Assembly: GCA_902771225.1 (NCBI GenBank)
Contig: CACXWH010000014.1
Span: 1 to 34,771, forward strand
Source of the DNA: an uncultured Methanobrevibacter sp.
GTDB lineage: Archaea; Methanobacteriota; Methanobacteria; Methanobacteriales; Methanobacteriaceae
Reading direction: 5' to 3'
DNA: 34,771 nucleotides
The notes under the pieces are model-generated. The model was not told the DNA's origin. It was given only the letters and a program-made list of their open reading frames with translations, and did not search any database. A program made the position numbers and the translations under genes. Of this stretch, positions 15,748 through 24,471 are shown piece after piece; within the stretch, counting starts at the first letter, position 1; every line of letters starts with the position of its first letter.

Positions 15748-16161
15748 TTATTATTGAAAAAATAATGAGAAAATAATCACATACCATCATCATTTAGTCA
15801 TGAAATTTTTTATTTAACAGATGATTAATTTATTTAAAAATATATTTACATACCATAATTAATTATTTGAATATTTAAATTTATTGATAAAAGGAAAAAA
15901 ATGAATTTTATAAGATTAAAAGAAATTAGATGAAAAATTTGAAAATTCTAATGAAACGGGAGATAGACCATTATATTTATATTAATTTTGAAATAATAGA
16001 TTAGGATAATAAAAAAATTAGGAAATTTTATTCTATTGCAAGAAATATTATTTTTATTAGATAGAGAACAAAGAAGTGATTTTATAATAATATATCAATT
16101 CAATGCACTATTAAAAAATTTTAACCATATTAAAAGACATCCACATACTAAATAAAATATG

Positions 16162-16425
16162 AATATAGGAAAAGATATATGGATTGTAATGAAACTAAAC
16201 TACACTAGGGAGTTAACATTAAGATGAAAAATATTGGTGCTAACACTATTGTGACAAAAAATTTTCCTCCATGGTACAGTTGCAGTAAATAATAAAAAAA
16301 TTATTAAATATAAAATTGATAAAATATTCATTGAAAAACTACTAATTAAATAGGAGAATTTTGACGAAAAAGAAATTATAAAAATTATATCATTACAATC
16401 AAATTATAAAATGGTTCATGAATAA
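16162..16425 (+). pseudogene. Decayed hexapeptide-repeat (CatB/Vat-type) acyltransferase, C-terminal half
   Basis: Three reading frames join into one recognisable product. Frame 1 (from 16162) gives NIGKDIWIVM and stops at TGA 16225. Frame 2 (from 16230) gives NIGANTIVTKNFPPW. Frame 3 (from 16273) gives GTVAVNNKKIIKYKID, KLLIK, then an in-frame TAG at 16351 followed by ENFDEKEIIKII, ending at TAA 16423-16425. This is the order found in left-handed beta-helix acetyltransferases: IG.DVWIG, then IGANSVVTKDIPPY, then NPAKIIKYRF, then a KLLE..W-type tail; the TAG sits where Trp (TGG) is expected. At least two frameshifts and one stop make it dead. It lies on the plus strand, against the surrounding genes, in the 15715-16430 gap. 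The AT-rich part before 16021 shows nothing; 16000-16155 has an open frame without a start (ILFLLDREQRSDF) that may be more debris. Confidence 0.6.
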
Positions 16426-16430
16426 TGTAA

Positions 16431-17438
16431 TTACTTAAAATTATACATTTTTTCGTAATATTTTTGGTATTCTCCACTTTTTACTTGATTCATCCATTCT
16501 TGATTATCTAGATACCATCGGATTGTCTGTTTTATACCTGTTTCAAATGTGTATTTCGGTTGCCAAGCAAGTTCATTTCTTATTTTATCTGCATCAATTG
16601 CATATCTTCTATCATGACCTAATCTGTCTGCTACAAATTCAATTAATGATTCATCTTTTCCTAGTGCTTCTAAAATTAGTTTTACGATTTGGATGTTTTG
16701 TCTTTCGTTATGTCCACCAATATTATAAACTTCTCCAAGTTTTCCTTCATGTAATACTAAATCTATTGCTTGGCAGTGGTCGTATACATGTAACCAGTCA
16801 CGTATATTTTTACCGTCACCATATATTGGTAATTTTTTATCTTCTAAAGCATTGGATATCATTAAAGGTATTAGTTTTTCGGGGAATTGATAGGGACCAT
16901 AATTATTAGAACAGCGAGTAATATTAATTGGTAAGTCAAATGTTTCAAAATATGCTCTTGTAATTAAATCTCCCCCTGCTTTGGATGCAGAATATGGACT
17001 GTTTGGTTGTAACTGAGTGGTTTCAGAGAAATAACCTGTTTCACCCAGTGTTCCATAAACTTCATCAGTTGAGATTTGAATGTATTTTTTGACTCCGAAT
17101 TCTTTTGCTGCATTTAATAATACATGTGTTCCCAATACATTGGATTTAATGAATATTTCAGGATCGGTTATGCTTCTGTCAACATGGCTTTCAGCAGCAA
17201 AATTAATAACATAATCTGATTTAACCACCAAATCATTGACTAAATCTTTATCCGTTATATTGCCTTTAACAAAAGTATAATTATCCATATCCTCAATATC
17301 TTTTAGATTTTCCAGGTTTCCACAGTAGGTTAAAGCATCTAAATTAATAATATCATAATCAGAATACTTATCCAACATGTATTTAACAAAATTGCTTCCG
17401 ATAAACCCTGCTCCACCAGTAATTAAAATAGTACTCAT
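16431..17438 (-). CDS. rmlB: dTDP-glucose 4,6-dehydratase
   Basis: Second enzyme of the dTDP-deoxysugar pathway: dTDP-glucose to dTDP-4-keto-6-deoxyglucose, with bound NAD. A 335-residue extended SDR protein showing the NAD loop ITGGAGFIGSNF, the catalytic STDEVYG (Thr-Asp-Glu), YSASKAGGD (Tyr-x-x-x-Lys), and NNYGPYQFPEKLIPL with RDWLHVYDHC. All key residues are present. ATG 17438 is preceded by an AAGGTG ribosome site that starts inside the 12-base gap to rmlC. It is last in an rmlA-rmlC-rmlB operon. No terminator beyond general T-richness is obvious; the acyltransferase scrap lies next to its 3' end. Confidence 0.96.
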   Translation of the reverse strand: MSTILITGGAGFIGSNFVKYMLDKYSDYDIINLDALTYCGNLENLKDIEDMDNYTFVKGNITDKDLVNDLVVKSDYVINFAAESHVDRSITDPEIFIKSNVLGTHVLLNAAKEFGVKKYIQISTDEVYGTLGETGYFSETTQLQPNSPYSASKAGGDLITRAYFETFDLPINITRCSNNYGPYQFPEKLIPLMISNALEDKKLPIYGDGKNIRDWLHVYDHCQAIDLVLHEGKLGEVYNIGGHNERQNIQIVKLILEALGKDESLIEFVADRLGHDRRYAIDADKIRNELAWQPKYTFETGIKQTIRWYLDNQEWMNQVKSGEYQKYYEKMYNFK

Positions 17439-17450
17439 AAATAAAACACC

Positions 17451-18008
17451 TTAATATTTAATTTGTGATTGTGTAAGTGTTGGCCATTTTTCATCTTTTT
17501 CTGAGAAAATTAATTCATTAATACCCTCCATTGGCCAGTCAATTCCAATATCTGGATCATTCCAAATAATTCCACTTTCATCAGAACCATTATAAAAATC
17601 CGTACATTTATAGGCGAATTCTGCATAGTCAGATAACACTAAAAATCCGTGAGCAAAGCAAGGTGGAATAAACAACTGCTTTTTGTTTTCATCAGATAAA
17701 ATTGCACCGAACCATTCACCATAAGTAGGAGAATCACCTCTTAAATCAACCCCAACATCGAAAACCTCACCTTTTAAAACACGAACTAATTTACCTTGAG
17801 GCTGTGTTAACTGCAAATGAAGTCCCCTAAGAACTCCTTTTGATGAAGAAGATTGATTGTCCTGAACAAAAGTTAAATCATGGCCCGCTTCTTTAAAATC
17901 ATTTTCATTATAAGTTTCCATAAAATATCCTCGATTGTCATCGAAAACCACAGGCTCAACAATAAACATTCCTTCAATATCACATTCAATAAACTTAAAT
18001 TGAGCCAT
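17451..18008 (-). CDS. rmlC: dTDP-4-dehydrorhamnose 3,5-epimerase
   Basis: Epimerises dTDP-4-keto-6-deoxyglucose at C3 and C5 towards dTDP-rhamnose. The 185-residue cupin has the conserved GVLRGLHLQLTQPQGKLV (catalytic His region), the KGEVFDVGVDLR strand, and FIPPCFAHGFLVLSD. It starts at ATG 18008 with a strong ribosome site GGGGAGGATT; the rmlA stop codon is 2 bases upstream, so translation is coupled. Confidence 0.95.
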   Translation of the reverse strand: MAQFKFIECDIEGMFIVEPVVFDDNRGYFMETYNENDFKEAGHDLTFVQDNQSSSSKGVLRGLHLQLTQPQGKLVRVLKGEVFDVGVDLRGDSPTYGEWFGAILSDENKKQLFIPPCFAHGFLVLSDYAEFAYKCTDFYNGSDESGIIWNDPDIGIDWPMEGINELIFSEKDEKWPTLTQSQIKY

Positions 18009-18010
18009 TA

Positions 18011-18880
18011 TTAATCCTCCCCAACCAAATTAAATAAATATTGCCCATAATCTGTTTTTTTCAGCTCTTCAGCCGTTTCAAGTAATTGATCTTTTGTAAT
18101 GTAACCTTTAAGATATGCAATTTCTTCAAGACATGCAATGTATAAACTTTGTCTTTTTTGAACTGTTTCTATGAAATTAGCTGCTTCTAAAAGACCCGCA
18201 TGAGTACCAGTATCCAGCCATGCCATTCCACGACCCAACAATTCTACTTTTAACTTTCCTTCATTAAGAAATTCTTCATTTACAGACGTAATTTCAACTT
18301 CTCCTCTTTCAGAGGGCCTTACATTTTTAGCAATTTCAATTACACTATTATCATAGAAATATAACCCTGGAACAATATAATTAGACTTCGGATGTTCTGG
18401 TTTTTCTTCAACAGACAAAACATTCCAATCATCATCAAACTCAACAACACCAAAATCCTTAGGATTATTAGTATAATAACCAAAAATGACTGCCCCTTCT
18501 TCAAGATTAGTAGCACGTTCTAAAATCTCTGTAAATCTATGTCCATGGAAAATATTATCTCCTAAAATTAAAGCAACATTATCATCACCAATAAAGTCTT
18601 CACCAACAATAAAAGCTTCAGCAAGACCATTAGGATGCTCCTGAACAGCATACTCAAAACCAATACCCAAAGAAGATCCATCACCCAATAACTCTTTATA
18701 CATCGGCAAATCCCTAGGAGTAGAGATAATCAAAATTTCTTTTATGCCAGCGAGCATAAGAACTGAAATAGGATAATAAATCATAGGTTTGTCATATAAA
18801 GGCAATAACTGTTTAGAAACTGCTTTAGTAATAGGATACAAACGAGTCCCAGAGCCACCAGCAAGCACAATACCTTTCAT
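18011..18880 (-). CDS. rmlA: Glucose-1-phosphate thymidylyltransferase
   Basis: Joins glucose-1-phosphate and dTTP to dTDP-glucose, the first step of the dTDP-sugar route. The 289-residue protein has the nucleotidyltransferase signature [20 protein letters not shown], the [16 protein letters not shown] segment, LGDNIFHG (metal Asp), [10 protein letters not shown], and [14 protein letters not shown]. The length matches RmlA of the short type. ATG 18880 has ribosome site GGTGAT, and a TATA-like TATAATAAA (minus strand, about 18922-18930) lies 42-50 bases upstream. It leads the rmlACB operon. No rmlD (final reductase) is in the window, so the end product may be rhamnose, made with an rmlD elsewhere, or another 6-deoxysugar. 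Confidence 0.96.
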   Translation of the reverse strand: MKGIVLAGGSGTRLYPITKAVSKQLLPLYDKPMIYYPISVLMLAGIKEILIISTPRDLPMYKELLGDGSSLGIGFEYAVQEHPNGLAEAFIVGEDFIGDDNVALILGDNIFHGHRFTEILERATNLEEGAVIFGYYTNNPKDFGVVEFDDDWNVLSVEEKPEHPKSNYIVPGLYFYDNSVIEIAKNVRPSERGEVEITSVNEEFLNEGKLKVELLGRGMAWLDTGTHAGLLEAANFIETVQKRQSLYIACLEEIAYLKGYITKDQLLETAEELKKTDYGQYLFNLVGED

Positions 18881-19232
18881 TAAATCACCAACTAATATAT
18901 TACAAAATTTAAATTAAATAATTTATTATATCATTTATTAATAAAAAAATATTTCGATAGAATCTGCACAATAAATTAATTTATTAGAATTTAATATTTA
19001 AAATTTGAATTGATTATATGAAAATTTTAGATACATTAACATTACCCATACAGTACATTCAAAAAAAGGTATTTTAAGTATTGTAGAATCAATATTAAGT
19101 CTAATAAATGGGTATTCAACATACAAATAGGGGTGAAAGCTACAACCATAAAATAGAAACAAAACTCAAAAACATACCATAACATCTATCGATTAATTCA
19201 AATTCAAAAAAATTAGTATTTCTACAAAGCTT

Positions 19233-19267
19233 AAATTTATTAATAAATTTCATTTAAAAAATATATT
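19233..19267 (+). promoter_or_regulatory. Promoter of the gpsA-like gene with adjoining 18-bp palindrome
   Basis: AAATTTATTAATAAATTT (19233-19250) is a perfect palindrome ending seven bases before a TATA-like AAATATATTA (19258-19267), which is about 50 bases ahead of ATG 19315. The ribosome site AAGGAGTG is at 19302-19309. The palindrome may be an operator, though it is AT-only. In the rest of the 18881-19314 gap I see only short open frames with no recognisable product. Confidence 0.5.
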
Positions 19268-19314
19268 AACTAGTTTCTTGAAAAGTTAATATAAGATTAA
19301 AAAGGAGTGTTCAT

Positions 19315-20292
19315 ATGAAAATTAATGTTGGTGTTATAGGGGCAGGAAGTCTTGGAACAGCAATTTCACAGCGTTTAAGTGAAAATTCAGAAAATGTCAT
19401 TCTTTTTGCAAGAAAAAAAGAAATATGTGATGATATTAATTATAATAATCTAAACTCTCAATATTTTCCAAATCAAAAATTAAATGAGAATATTAAGTCA
19501 ACAATTGATATTAATGATTTACAAAATTGTAAAATAATATTTTTAACAATACCTTCTTCTGCTTTTAGAGAAACTTTATCCAACTTAAAAAATATTATTG
19601 ATATTAATACAATATTAGTCACTACTGCTAAAGGTATTGAATATCCTTCCCTTAAAACTATGGGGGGTTTAATTAATGAATATTTTGATGAAAATTATGT
19701 GGTGATGTCTGGACCAAATTTTGCATCTGAAATAATGCTTAATCAACCAACGATCACCAATATTTCATCAAAAAATAAAGAAAACTCCAAATTAGTAAAA
19801 AATTTTTTATCCACTAAACAATTTAAAGTAAAAATCATAGACGATATTAAAGGCATAGAATTATGTGGTGTTTTAAAAAATATTAATGCAATTGCAAATG
19901 GTATTTGTGAAGGCATGAACATTAATGAAAACGCAAGATATAGCATTTTAACTTTAGGATTTAATGATACAATAAAAATAATAGAAAGTATTGGGGGTAA
20001 ATCGGAAACTGTACATGAATATTGTGGTTTTGGTGATTTAATGATGACCGCAACATCTAATGAAAGTAGAAATCATACATTAGGAATATTATATGGTCAA
20101 AAATTAATTATTGATGAAATAGCAAGTGGGATTGTTTTTGAAGGAAAAAATTCTATAAAAGCTATAAGGGACATTTGTGAAAAAAATAATGTTTCGAGTA
20201 ATATAGTTGATTTTGTTTATAATGTAATTATTGATAAAATGCCTCCAACAAGAGCATTTGACATTTTATGGAAATCTATTGAAAAAAAGTGA
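19315..20292 (+). CDS. gpsA: GpsA-like NAD(P)-dependent glycerol-3-phosphate dehydrogenase
   Basis: A 325-residue member of the GpsA family, which reduces dihydroxyacetone phosphate to sn-glycerol-3-phosphate. Motifs in order are the Rossmann loop VGVIGAGSLGTAISQRL, FLTIPSSAFRETL, TTAKGIE, VMSGPNFASEI, GVLKNINAIANGICEGM (catalytic Lys), and the substrate motif NESRNHTLG near the C-terminus. Archaeal lipids use sn-glycerol-1-phosphate made by an unrelated enzyme, so a GpsA here points to glycerol-3-phosphate for something else. It is followed at once by a nucleotidyltransferase gene whose ATG comes one base after its stop, and the same island holds a TagF-like glycerophosphotransferase. The strong ribosome site AAGGAGTG fixes the start. 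It could act on a related sugar-phosphate ketone instead. Confidence 0.88.
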   Translation: MKINVGVIGAGSLGTAISQRLSENSENVILFARKKEICDDINYNNLNSQYFPNQKLNENIKSTIDINDLQNCKIIFLTIPSSAFRETLSNLKNIIDINTILVTTAKGIEYPSLKTMGGLINEYFDENYVVMSGPNFASEIMLNQPTITNISSKNKENSKLVKNFLSTKQFKVKIIDDIKGIELCGVLKNINAIANGICEGMNINENARYSILTLGFNDTIKIIESIGGKSETVHEYCGFGDLMMTATSNESRNHTLGILYGQKLIIDEIASGIVFEGKNSIKAIRDICEKNNVSSNIVDFVYNVIIDKMPPTRAFDILWKSIEKK

Positions 20293-20293
20293 T

Positions 20294-21064
20294 ATGATGA
20301 TTAGTGTAATTTTAGCTGCAGGTATGGGAAAAAGATTAAGACCTCTTACAAATAATATCCCAAAACCTCTTTTAGAAATAAATAATGTAACATTGCTTGA
20401 AAGAATGATTAAAAATTGTATTGAAGTTAATATTTTTAAATTTATAATTGTCGTAGGATATAACAAAGACAAAGTAATTAATTTTGCTAAATATTTAGAA
20501 AAAAAATATAAAATTAATATTGAAATTATTGAAAATAAAAGATTTGATGTTACTAATACTTCAGTTTCCACATATTTAGCAAGCAAATATATTCAAAAAA
20601 ATGATTTGGATGATTTTTTATTAATTAATGGAGATAACGTCATTGATCCAAAAATAATTAATAAGATTGCTTCAAGAAAGAGTACAAGTATGATTATAGA
20701 CAATTTTAAAGATTTAAATGAAGAATCTTTTAAATTAATAATAACTCCTAAACATGTGAGTAAAGATAATTCAATTGTTTGTGGCATTATTGAAGAAATT
20801 GGTAAAGAAATTGATATCACAAGTTCTACTGGAGAATTTATAGGAGTTTCTAAAATATCAAAAGATGATATTGGACAATTTAATTATATTTTGGAGCAAT
20901 TAATTAATGAAGATGAACAAAATTATTATGATTTTGCTTTTAAAAAATTAAGTTCGATTTCAAATATTGATTTTGTCCTTACAAAAGGATTAAAATGGAC
21001 AGAAATTGATGATATGAATGATTGGCATCATGCCCAGTGTTTGATTCAAGAATTTGATAAATAA
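20294..21064 (+). CDS. LicC-like nucleotidyltransferase, candidate CTP:glycerol-phosphate cytidylyltransferase
   Basis: A 256-residue single-domain NTP-transferase. The N-terminal signature VILAAGMGKRLRPLTNNIPK with KPLLEI is intact; LLINGDNVID supplies the metal-binding Asp, and WTEIDDMNDWHHA near the C-terminus matches the W.EIDD..D...A ending of LicC-type phosphocholine cytidylyltransferases. I start at ATG 20294 (the adjacent ATG 20297 is possible) because an upstream extension would run back through gpsA. It begins one base after the gpsA stop, so the pair should be co-translated. The natural guess is that it activates the GpsA product as CDP-glycerol, replacing the unrelated TagD of bacteria. 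Choline or sugar phosphate are alternatives. Family firm, substrate inferred. Confidence 0.85.
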   Translation: MMISVILAAGMGKRLRPLTNNIPKPLLEINNVTLLERMIKNCIEVNIFKFIIVVGYNKDKVINFAKYLEKKYKINIEIIENKRFDVTNTSVSTYLASKYIQKNDLDDFLLINGDNVIDPKIINKIASRKSTSMIIDNFKDLNEESFKLIITPKHVSKDNSIVCGIIEEIGKEIDITSSTGEFIGVSKISKDDIGQFNYILEQLINEDEQNYYDFAFKKLSSISNIDFVLTKGLKWTEIDDMNDWHHAQCLIQEFDK

Positions 21065-21206
21065 TATAATGATAATGGTTATTTTGTTAATCTAACATAT
21101 AATAGTGAATAGTAAAATTTAAATTATATATTAATTTTATGAACTCCAAAGACTAGACAAATAGACATCATATTTAATATCATTTTCACCTATAGATTAT
21201 ATGGCA

Positions 21207-22352
21207 TTATATGTCAGTGTTGTTTCTTAGTTCATTAATCCAATCAGGAGTAAAATAATTTTCGATAAATCTTTCAATTCTTATTTCAATTATCATATCT
21301 GGATTAAACCAATCTATTAAATCCTTATTTAAACTCAAATGATCCCAATATAAGAACATTTCTCTAAAGTACAAACATAAAAAATGTTTTAATGGTGTGG
21401 TTGACGAATCTCTAAATATTAACGCCCTTTGATTGGAATAACTGTTTGGATTATAAATATATTCAGAAGCTCTATTTTTATTTTTAGAAAATCTTTCAGG
21501 AATATTTAAATATTGAATATCTATTGGTGTTGGAGCCATTATTTTATTAATTTTAATATTTTTCTTTTCTTTAAATGAATATGACCAATTTATATGAGAA
21601 AGTAAATCATGAGGTTCGGATTTTTCAGTAATATTGCATTCTTTTAAATATTTATTGTATTCAATTTGTGTGAAAGAAGGATCTATATAGTTTAAAATAT
21701 AATATGATAATCTTTTGGCACCTTCGATATTTTGATGTGTGTCTTTATCATAATAACACTTTTCATCCAATTTTTCAGAGAAATCAGGTATATTAATTAA
21801 ATCCAAATTACGTTTAAACGATTTGAATTTAAAGGGGATTAAATTTTTACATATAATGCTCTTATCCGGAACTATAAAATAATAATATTGTTTTCCAAAA
21901 TATTTTTTTTTAAAAACAAAATCCTGATTAAATACATCTTTATTGAATTGATTTTTATAATTTTCATCAAAATGTTGTTTAATTTCATTATTTGTATCAT
22001 TTATTAAAAAGTAAAAGTTTTTTCTTCCTCGAATGCAATGTTTTAGATTTAATTTGTCTAATTCACTAAATGTATACAATTTAGAGATACGACCTTCTTT
22101 TTTTCCATAAAGGATATAATGGCGTAATGGGTTCATACCATTTTTTTTGACATCAACATATTCTGTTAAATACCATTTTGTATCAAAATGAGGTGATGGA
22201 TTTAAATCTTGTGTAGCCCAATTTTCAAGATAGTATATAATAGGATCAATATCTTGAGAAATACCATATTTTTCACGAAACCAACCTTCATCGAATAAAT
22301 CAGAATTTTTAAGTAGATTATAATCAAATTTAGAATAGATATTATCACCACA
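21207..22352 (-). CDS. SGNH (AlgX/AlgJ-like) polysaccharide acyltransferase-type protein without a visible start codon
   Basis: The coding frame runs from 22352 (just after a TAA) to the stop at 21207, about 381 codons. The first ATG is only at 22136, yet residues before it are clearly coding and carry a repeat module (FDTKWYLTEYVDV...PLRHYILYGKKEGR) shared with other island proteins. The C-terminal domain has YYYFIVPDKS, CYYDKDTHQNIEGAKRLS and ALIFRDSSTTPLKHFL, then WFNPDMIIEIRIERFIE: the Asp-His and Ser motifs and the context seen in AlgX/AlgJ-type SGNH enzymes that O-acylate exopolysaccharides. There is no ATG, GTG or TTG between 22352 and 22136, so the gene is 5'-truncated, starts unusually, or initiates inside the module. 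No signal peptide is visible. Acylation of the local polymer is inferred. Confidence 0.6.
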   Translation of the reverse strand, partial: CGDNIYSKFDYNLLKNSDLFDEGWFREKYGISQDIDPIIYYLENWATQDLNPSPHFDTKWYLTEYVDVKKNGMNPLRHYILYGKKEGRISKLYTFSELDKLNLKHCIRGRKNFYFLINDTNNEIKQHFDENYKNQFNKDVFNQDFVFKKKYFGKQYYYFIVPDKSIICKNLIPFKFKSFKRNLDLINIPDFSEKLDEKCYYDKDTHQNIEGAKRLSYYILNYIDPSFTQIEYNKYLKECNITEKSEPHDLLSHINWSYSFKEKKNIKINKIMAPTPIDIQYLNIPERFSKNKNRASEYIYNPNSYSNQRALIFRDSSTTPLKHFLCLYFREMFLYWDHLSLNKDLIDWFNPDMIIEIRIERFIENYFTPDWINELRNNTDI

Positions 22353-22431
22353 TTATATAATTAAGTTAACATTATATTCTTTAGTACTACAATTATATGT
22401 TAGTTCAATTAACTTAGCAATCATTAGTTTA

Positions 22432-24072
22432 TTATGGAGCATCATTTTTTAAAAATTCAAGAAGTTCTTTTTTATTTTTTTTATTAATAGATTTATTGTT
22501 AAATTTACGGCCTTCATCAAATCCATTACACACATAATGTAATTCTGGTGAAAAATATTTGCAGAATTTACCCTTTGAAATATCAGGATATTTGTTAAGA
22601 TAATAATTAGAATCAAAATAATCAGAATCTTTAAAAGAATTATAAAGTCTGATATTTGTTTTAATTTCATTTGGTTTAGATTTAAATATAATATATACAT
22701 ATGATAAATAGTTAGAAAACTTTTTACTTGATTTAAATTTTTCATTATTTTTAATATCCGAATTCTCTCTTTTGTTTTGACTTTCAAAACTATCTTGCAT
22801 ATTATTATCTGTAGAATATTTGTTATCTAAACTTTTTGAATCCTTCAAATTGATATTATTTTGTTTTTCTTTTAATATTTTTAGTTGATTATTTGCATTA
22901 TTTAATTGATTTTGGGTGTTTTCTAATTTTTCTTTATTTTCTAAAAAAGTAGATTCTAAATTGATTAACCTATTATTAACTATTTCAATTTCATAATCTT
23001 TATCTTTAAGTTTTTTGTTTAAAAGATGCATCTCTTTTTCTTTAACCATGATTTTATCATCTTTTGATTTAGCTTCATAAGTTTTTGATTCTAATTTAGA
23101 TTCAATACTTTTGATTTGTGTTTCTTTGAGACTCATCTGACTTTCAACATTGTAAATTTGAGAATCTTTATATTTCATTTCATCATTTTTAATTTTCAAC
23201 TGATTTTCATAATTAGTGAGTTCACTATCTTTCTTTTTTATTTCAGATTTAAATTCATCAACCATCCCTAAATCGTCTTTAAGTAGGTTCATTTCACTAA
23301 CATACCTTAAAAGAAAACTATTTTCAATAAATTTATCAGACAAATCACTTGGAGTATAATCTGATTCTGTTGATTCGCCGAGAATACTTTCAATTTTAAT
23401 GTTTGTATCATGAGAAGGTTCATAAATAAGTGTAATTCCTTCTAAGGGATTAATTTCTAAAACTTTTAATGATAAATTTTCCTTTAAAAAATCTTCAATA
23501 GCTGTTAAGACCCCATTTTTTGGAGTATCTTGATGAATTGCATGGCAAAAACCATCTTTAATCATTGTTTGTTTGGTTTCATCCCCATCTTTATAAATAA
23601 CCGGTAAATCATTACAACATTCATTTTTGTATTCCTTTGGGATTTTATTTGGATTAATATATGAATCCCTACGTTTATGAGGATATTTATTATTACAAAC
23701 AAAAACAAGTGGGAAATTTGGATTGTTCTTTTTAATTAAATTAAGTTCATTATAAACAGTATACCAATTCGGGTCATCATTTATAAATATTGCATCAAAA
23801 GGTTCGAGATTTGGTAAAATATTTAAAGTATCATCATTAAAATGTTTAATATTTCCGTCTAAATAATTTTCATCTAAATCATCAATTCCACTAATTAAAT
23901 TCCGAATATTAATTTTAGAATCTATGGAATATAATGAATAATGATTATTAATACAATATGAAATTATTTCATTCATTAAAAGTTCATTTGATAACCCAAT
24001 TACCAATACCTTTTTTACCTCAAACCTACTTAAAAAAGTAGGAATTATACATAACTCAAAAAAATTAAACAT
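22432..24072 (-). CDS. Methyltransferase-like / coiled-coil / repeat-module protein
   Basis: A 546-residue three-part protein. Residues about 18-215 resemble a class I methyltransferase of the kind found in wall-glycan clusters: VLVIGLSNEL and LYSIDS, then FDAIFINDD, KRRDSYINPNKIPKEYKN and CHAIHQDTPKNGVLTAIEDF. The last matches the HA.HEGGP.NGVLTA.EDF motif of that group. The glycine loop for SAM is reduced to GLSNEL, so catalysis is uncertain. Residues about 255-420 are a long highly charged coiled coil. Residues about 475-525 carry the HY..G..EGR module (YLNKYPDI, LHYVCNGFDEGRKF). ATG 24072 follows AAGGGAT. It lies upstream of the SGNH gene, same strand, 79 bases away. Probable role: a modifying or scaffold component of a glycan assembly. 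Confidence 0.75.
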   Translation of the reverse strand: MFNFFELCIIPTFLSRFEVKKVLVIGLSNELLMNEIISYCINNHYSLYSIDSKINIRNLISGIDDLDENYLDGNIKHFNDDTLNILPNLEPFDAIFINDDPNWYTVYNELNLIKKNNPNFPLVFVCNNKYPHKRRDSYINPNKIPKEYKNECCNDLPVIYKDGDETKQTMIKDGFCHAIHQDTPKNGVLTAIEDFLKENLSLKVLEINPLEGITLIYEPSHDTNIKIESILGESTESDYTPSDLSDKFIENSFLLRYVSEMNLLKDDLGMVDEFKSEIKKKDSELTNYENQLKIKNDEMKYKDSQIYNVESQMSLKETQIKSIESKLESKTYEAKSKDDKIMVKEKEMHLLNKKLKDKDYEIEIVNNRLINLESTFLENKEKLENTQNQLNNANNQLKILKEKQNNINLKDSKSLDNKYSTDNNMQDSFESQNKRENSDIKNNEKFKSSKKFSNYLSYVYIIFKSKPNEIKTNIRLYNSFKDSDYFDSNYYLNKYPDISKGKFCKYFSPELHYVCNGFDEGRKFNNKSINKKNKKELLEFLKNDAP

Positions 24073-24220
24073 AAAATCCCTTTACTATATTTTAAAATGT
24101 TAATATTATATTATTTATGGGCATTATAATATATAATACTTTTACTAATATAAATTCTTTGAGCTAATTTAATAAATGGGACTCTCAAATTGTTAAGTTG
24201 TGATTTATTCATTTAATCAA

Positions 24221-24289
24221 TCATTTCTGCACATTAATATGTCTTCTATCCTCATTATCCCATAAACTCTTTTTCCCAAGTTTAAGAGA
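24221..24289 (-). pseudogene. Scrap of a coiled-coil GT2 C-terminus
   Basis: A minus-strand open stretch reads SLKLGKKSLWDNEDRRH before a TGA at 24221-24223. It resembles the very end of the neighbouring glycosyltransferase (AEKLGYEKALWDY) and its paralogue (NHKYPLWDF). It lies about 180 bases beyond the stop of the 24472-26472 gene, as expected from a tandem duplication whose other copy has been lost. The remainder of the 24073-24471 gap is AT-rich with no gene. Confidence 0.35.
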
Positions 24290-24471
24290 TTATTACTATT
24301 GAAAATTATTTTAATTTATTATTTATTGATTTTAATTTATTCCCATAACCATTTTAAAGAATTTTAAGTGATAATATAGATTGATAACTACTCATAAAAT
24401 TCAATTAAATAAAAACAATAGAATTCTTAGAATATTACTATAAATTATTTGATGTCAAAAAAAATAATTAA

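Noticed and set aside
16000-16155. Fragment of an ABC-type flippase N-terminus (ILFLLDREQRSDF)
   Set aside because: The resemblance is to a short, poorly conserved segment and the frame has no proper start; insufficient to annotate.
18881-19314. Short frames such as GILSIVESILSLINGYSTYK in the rmlA-gpsA gap
   Set aside because: No start, no family resemblance, and stops in all frames.
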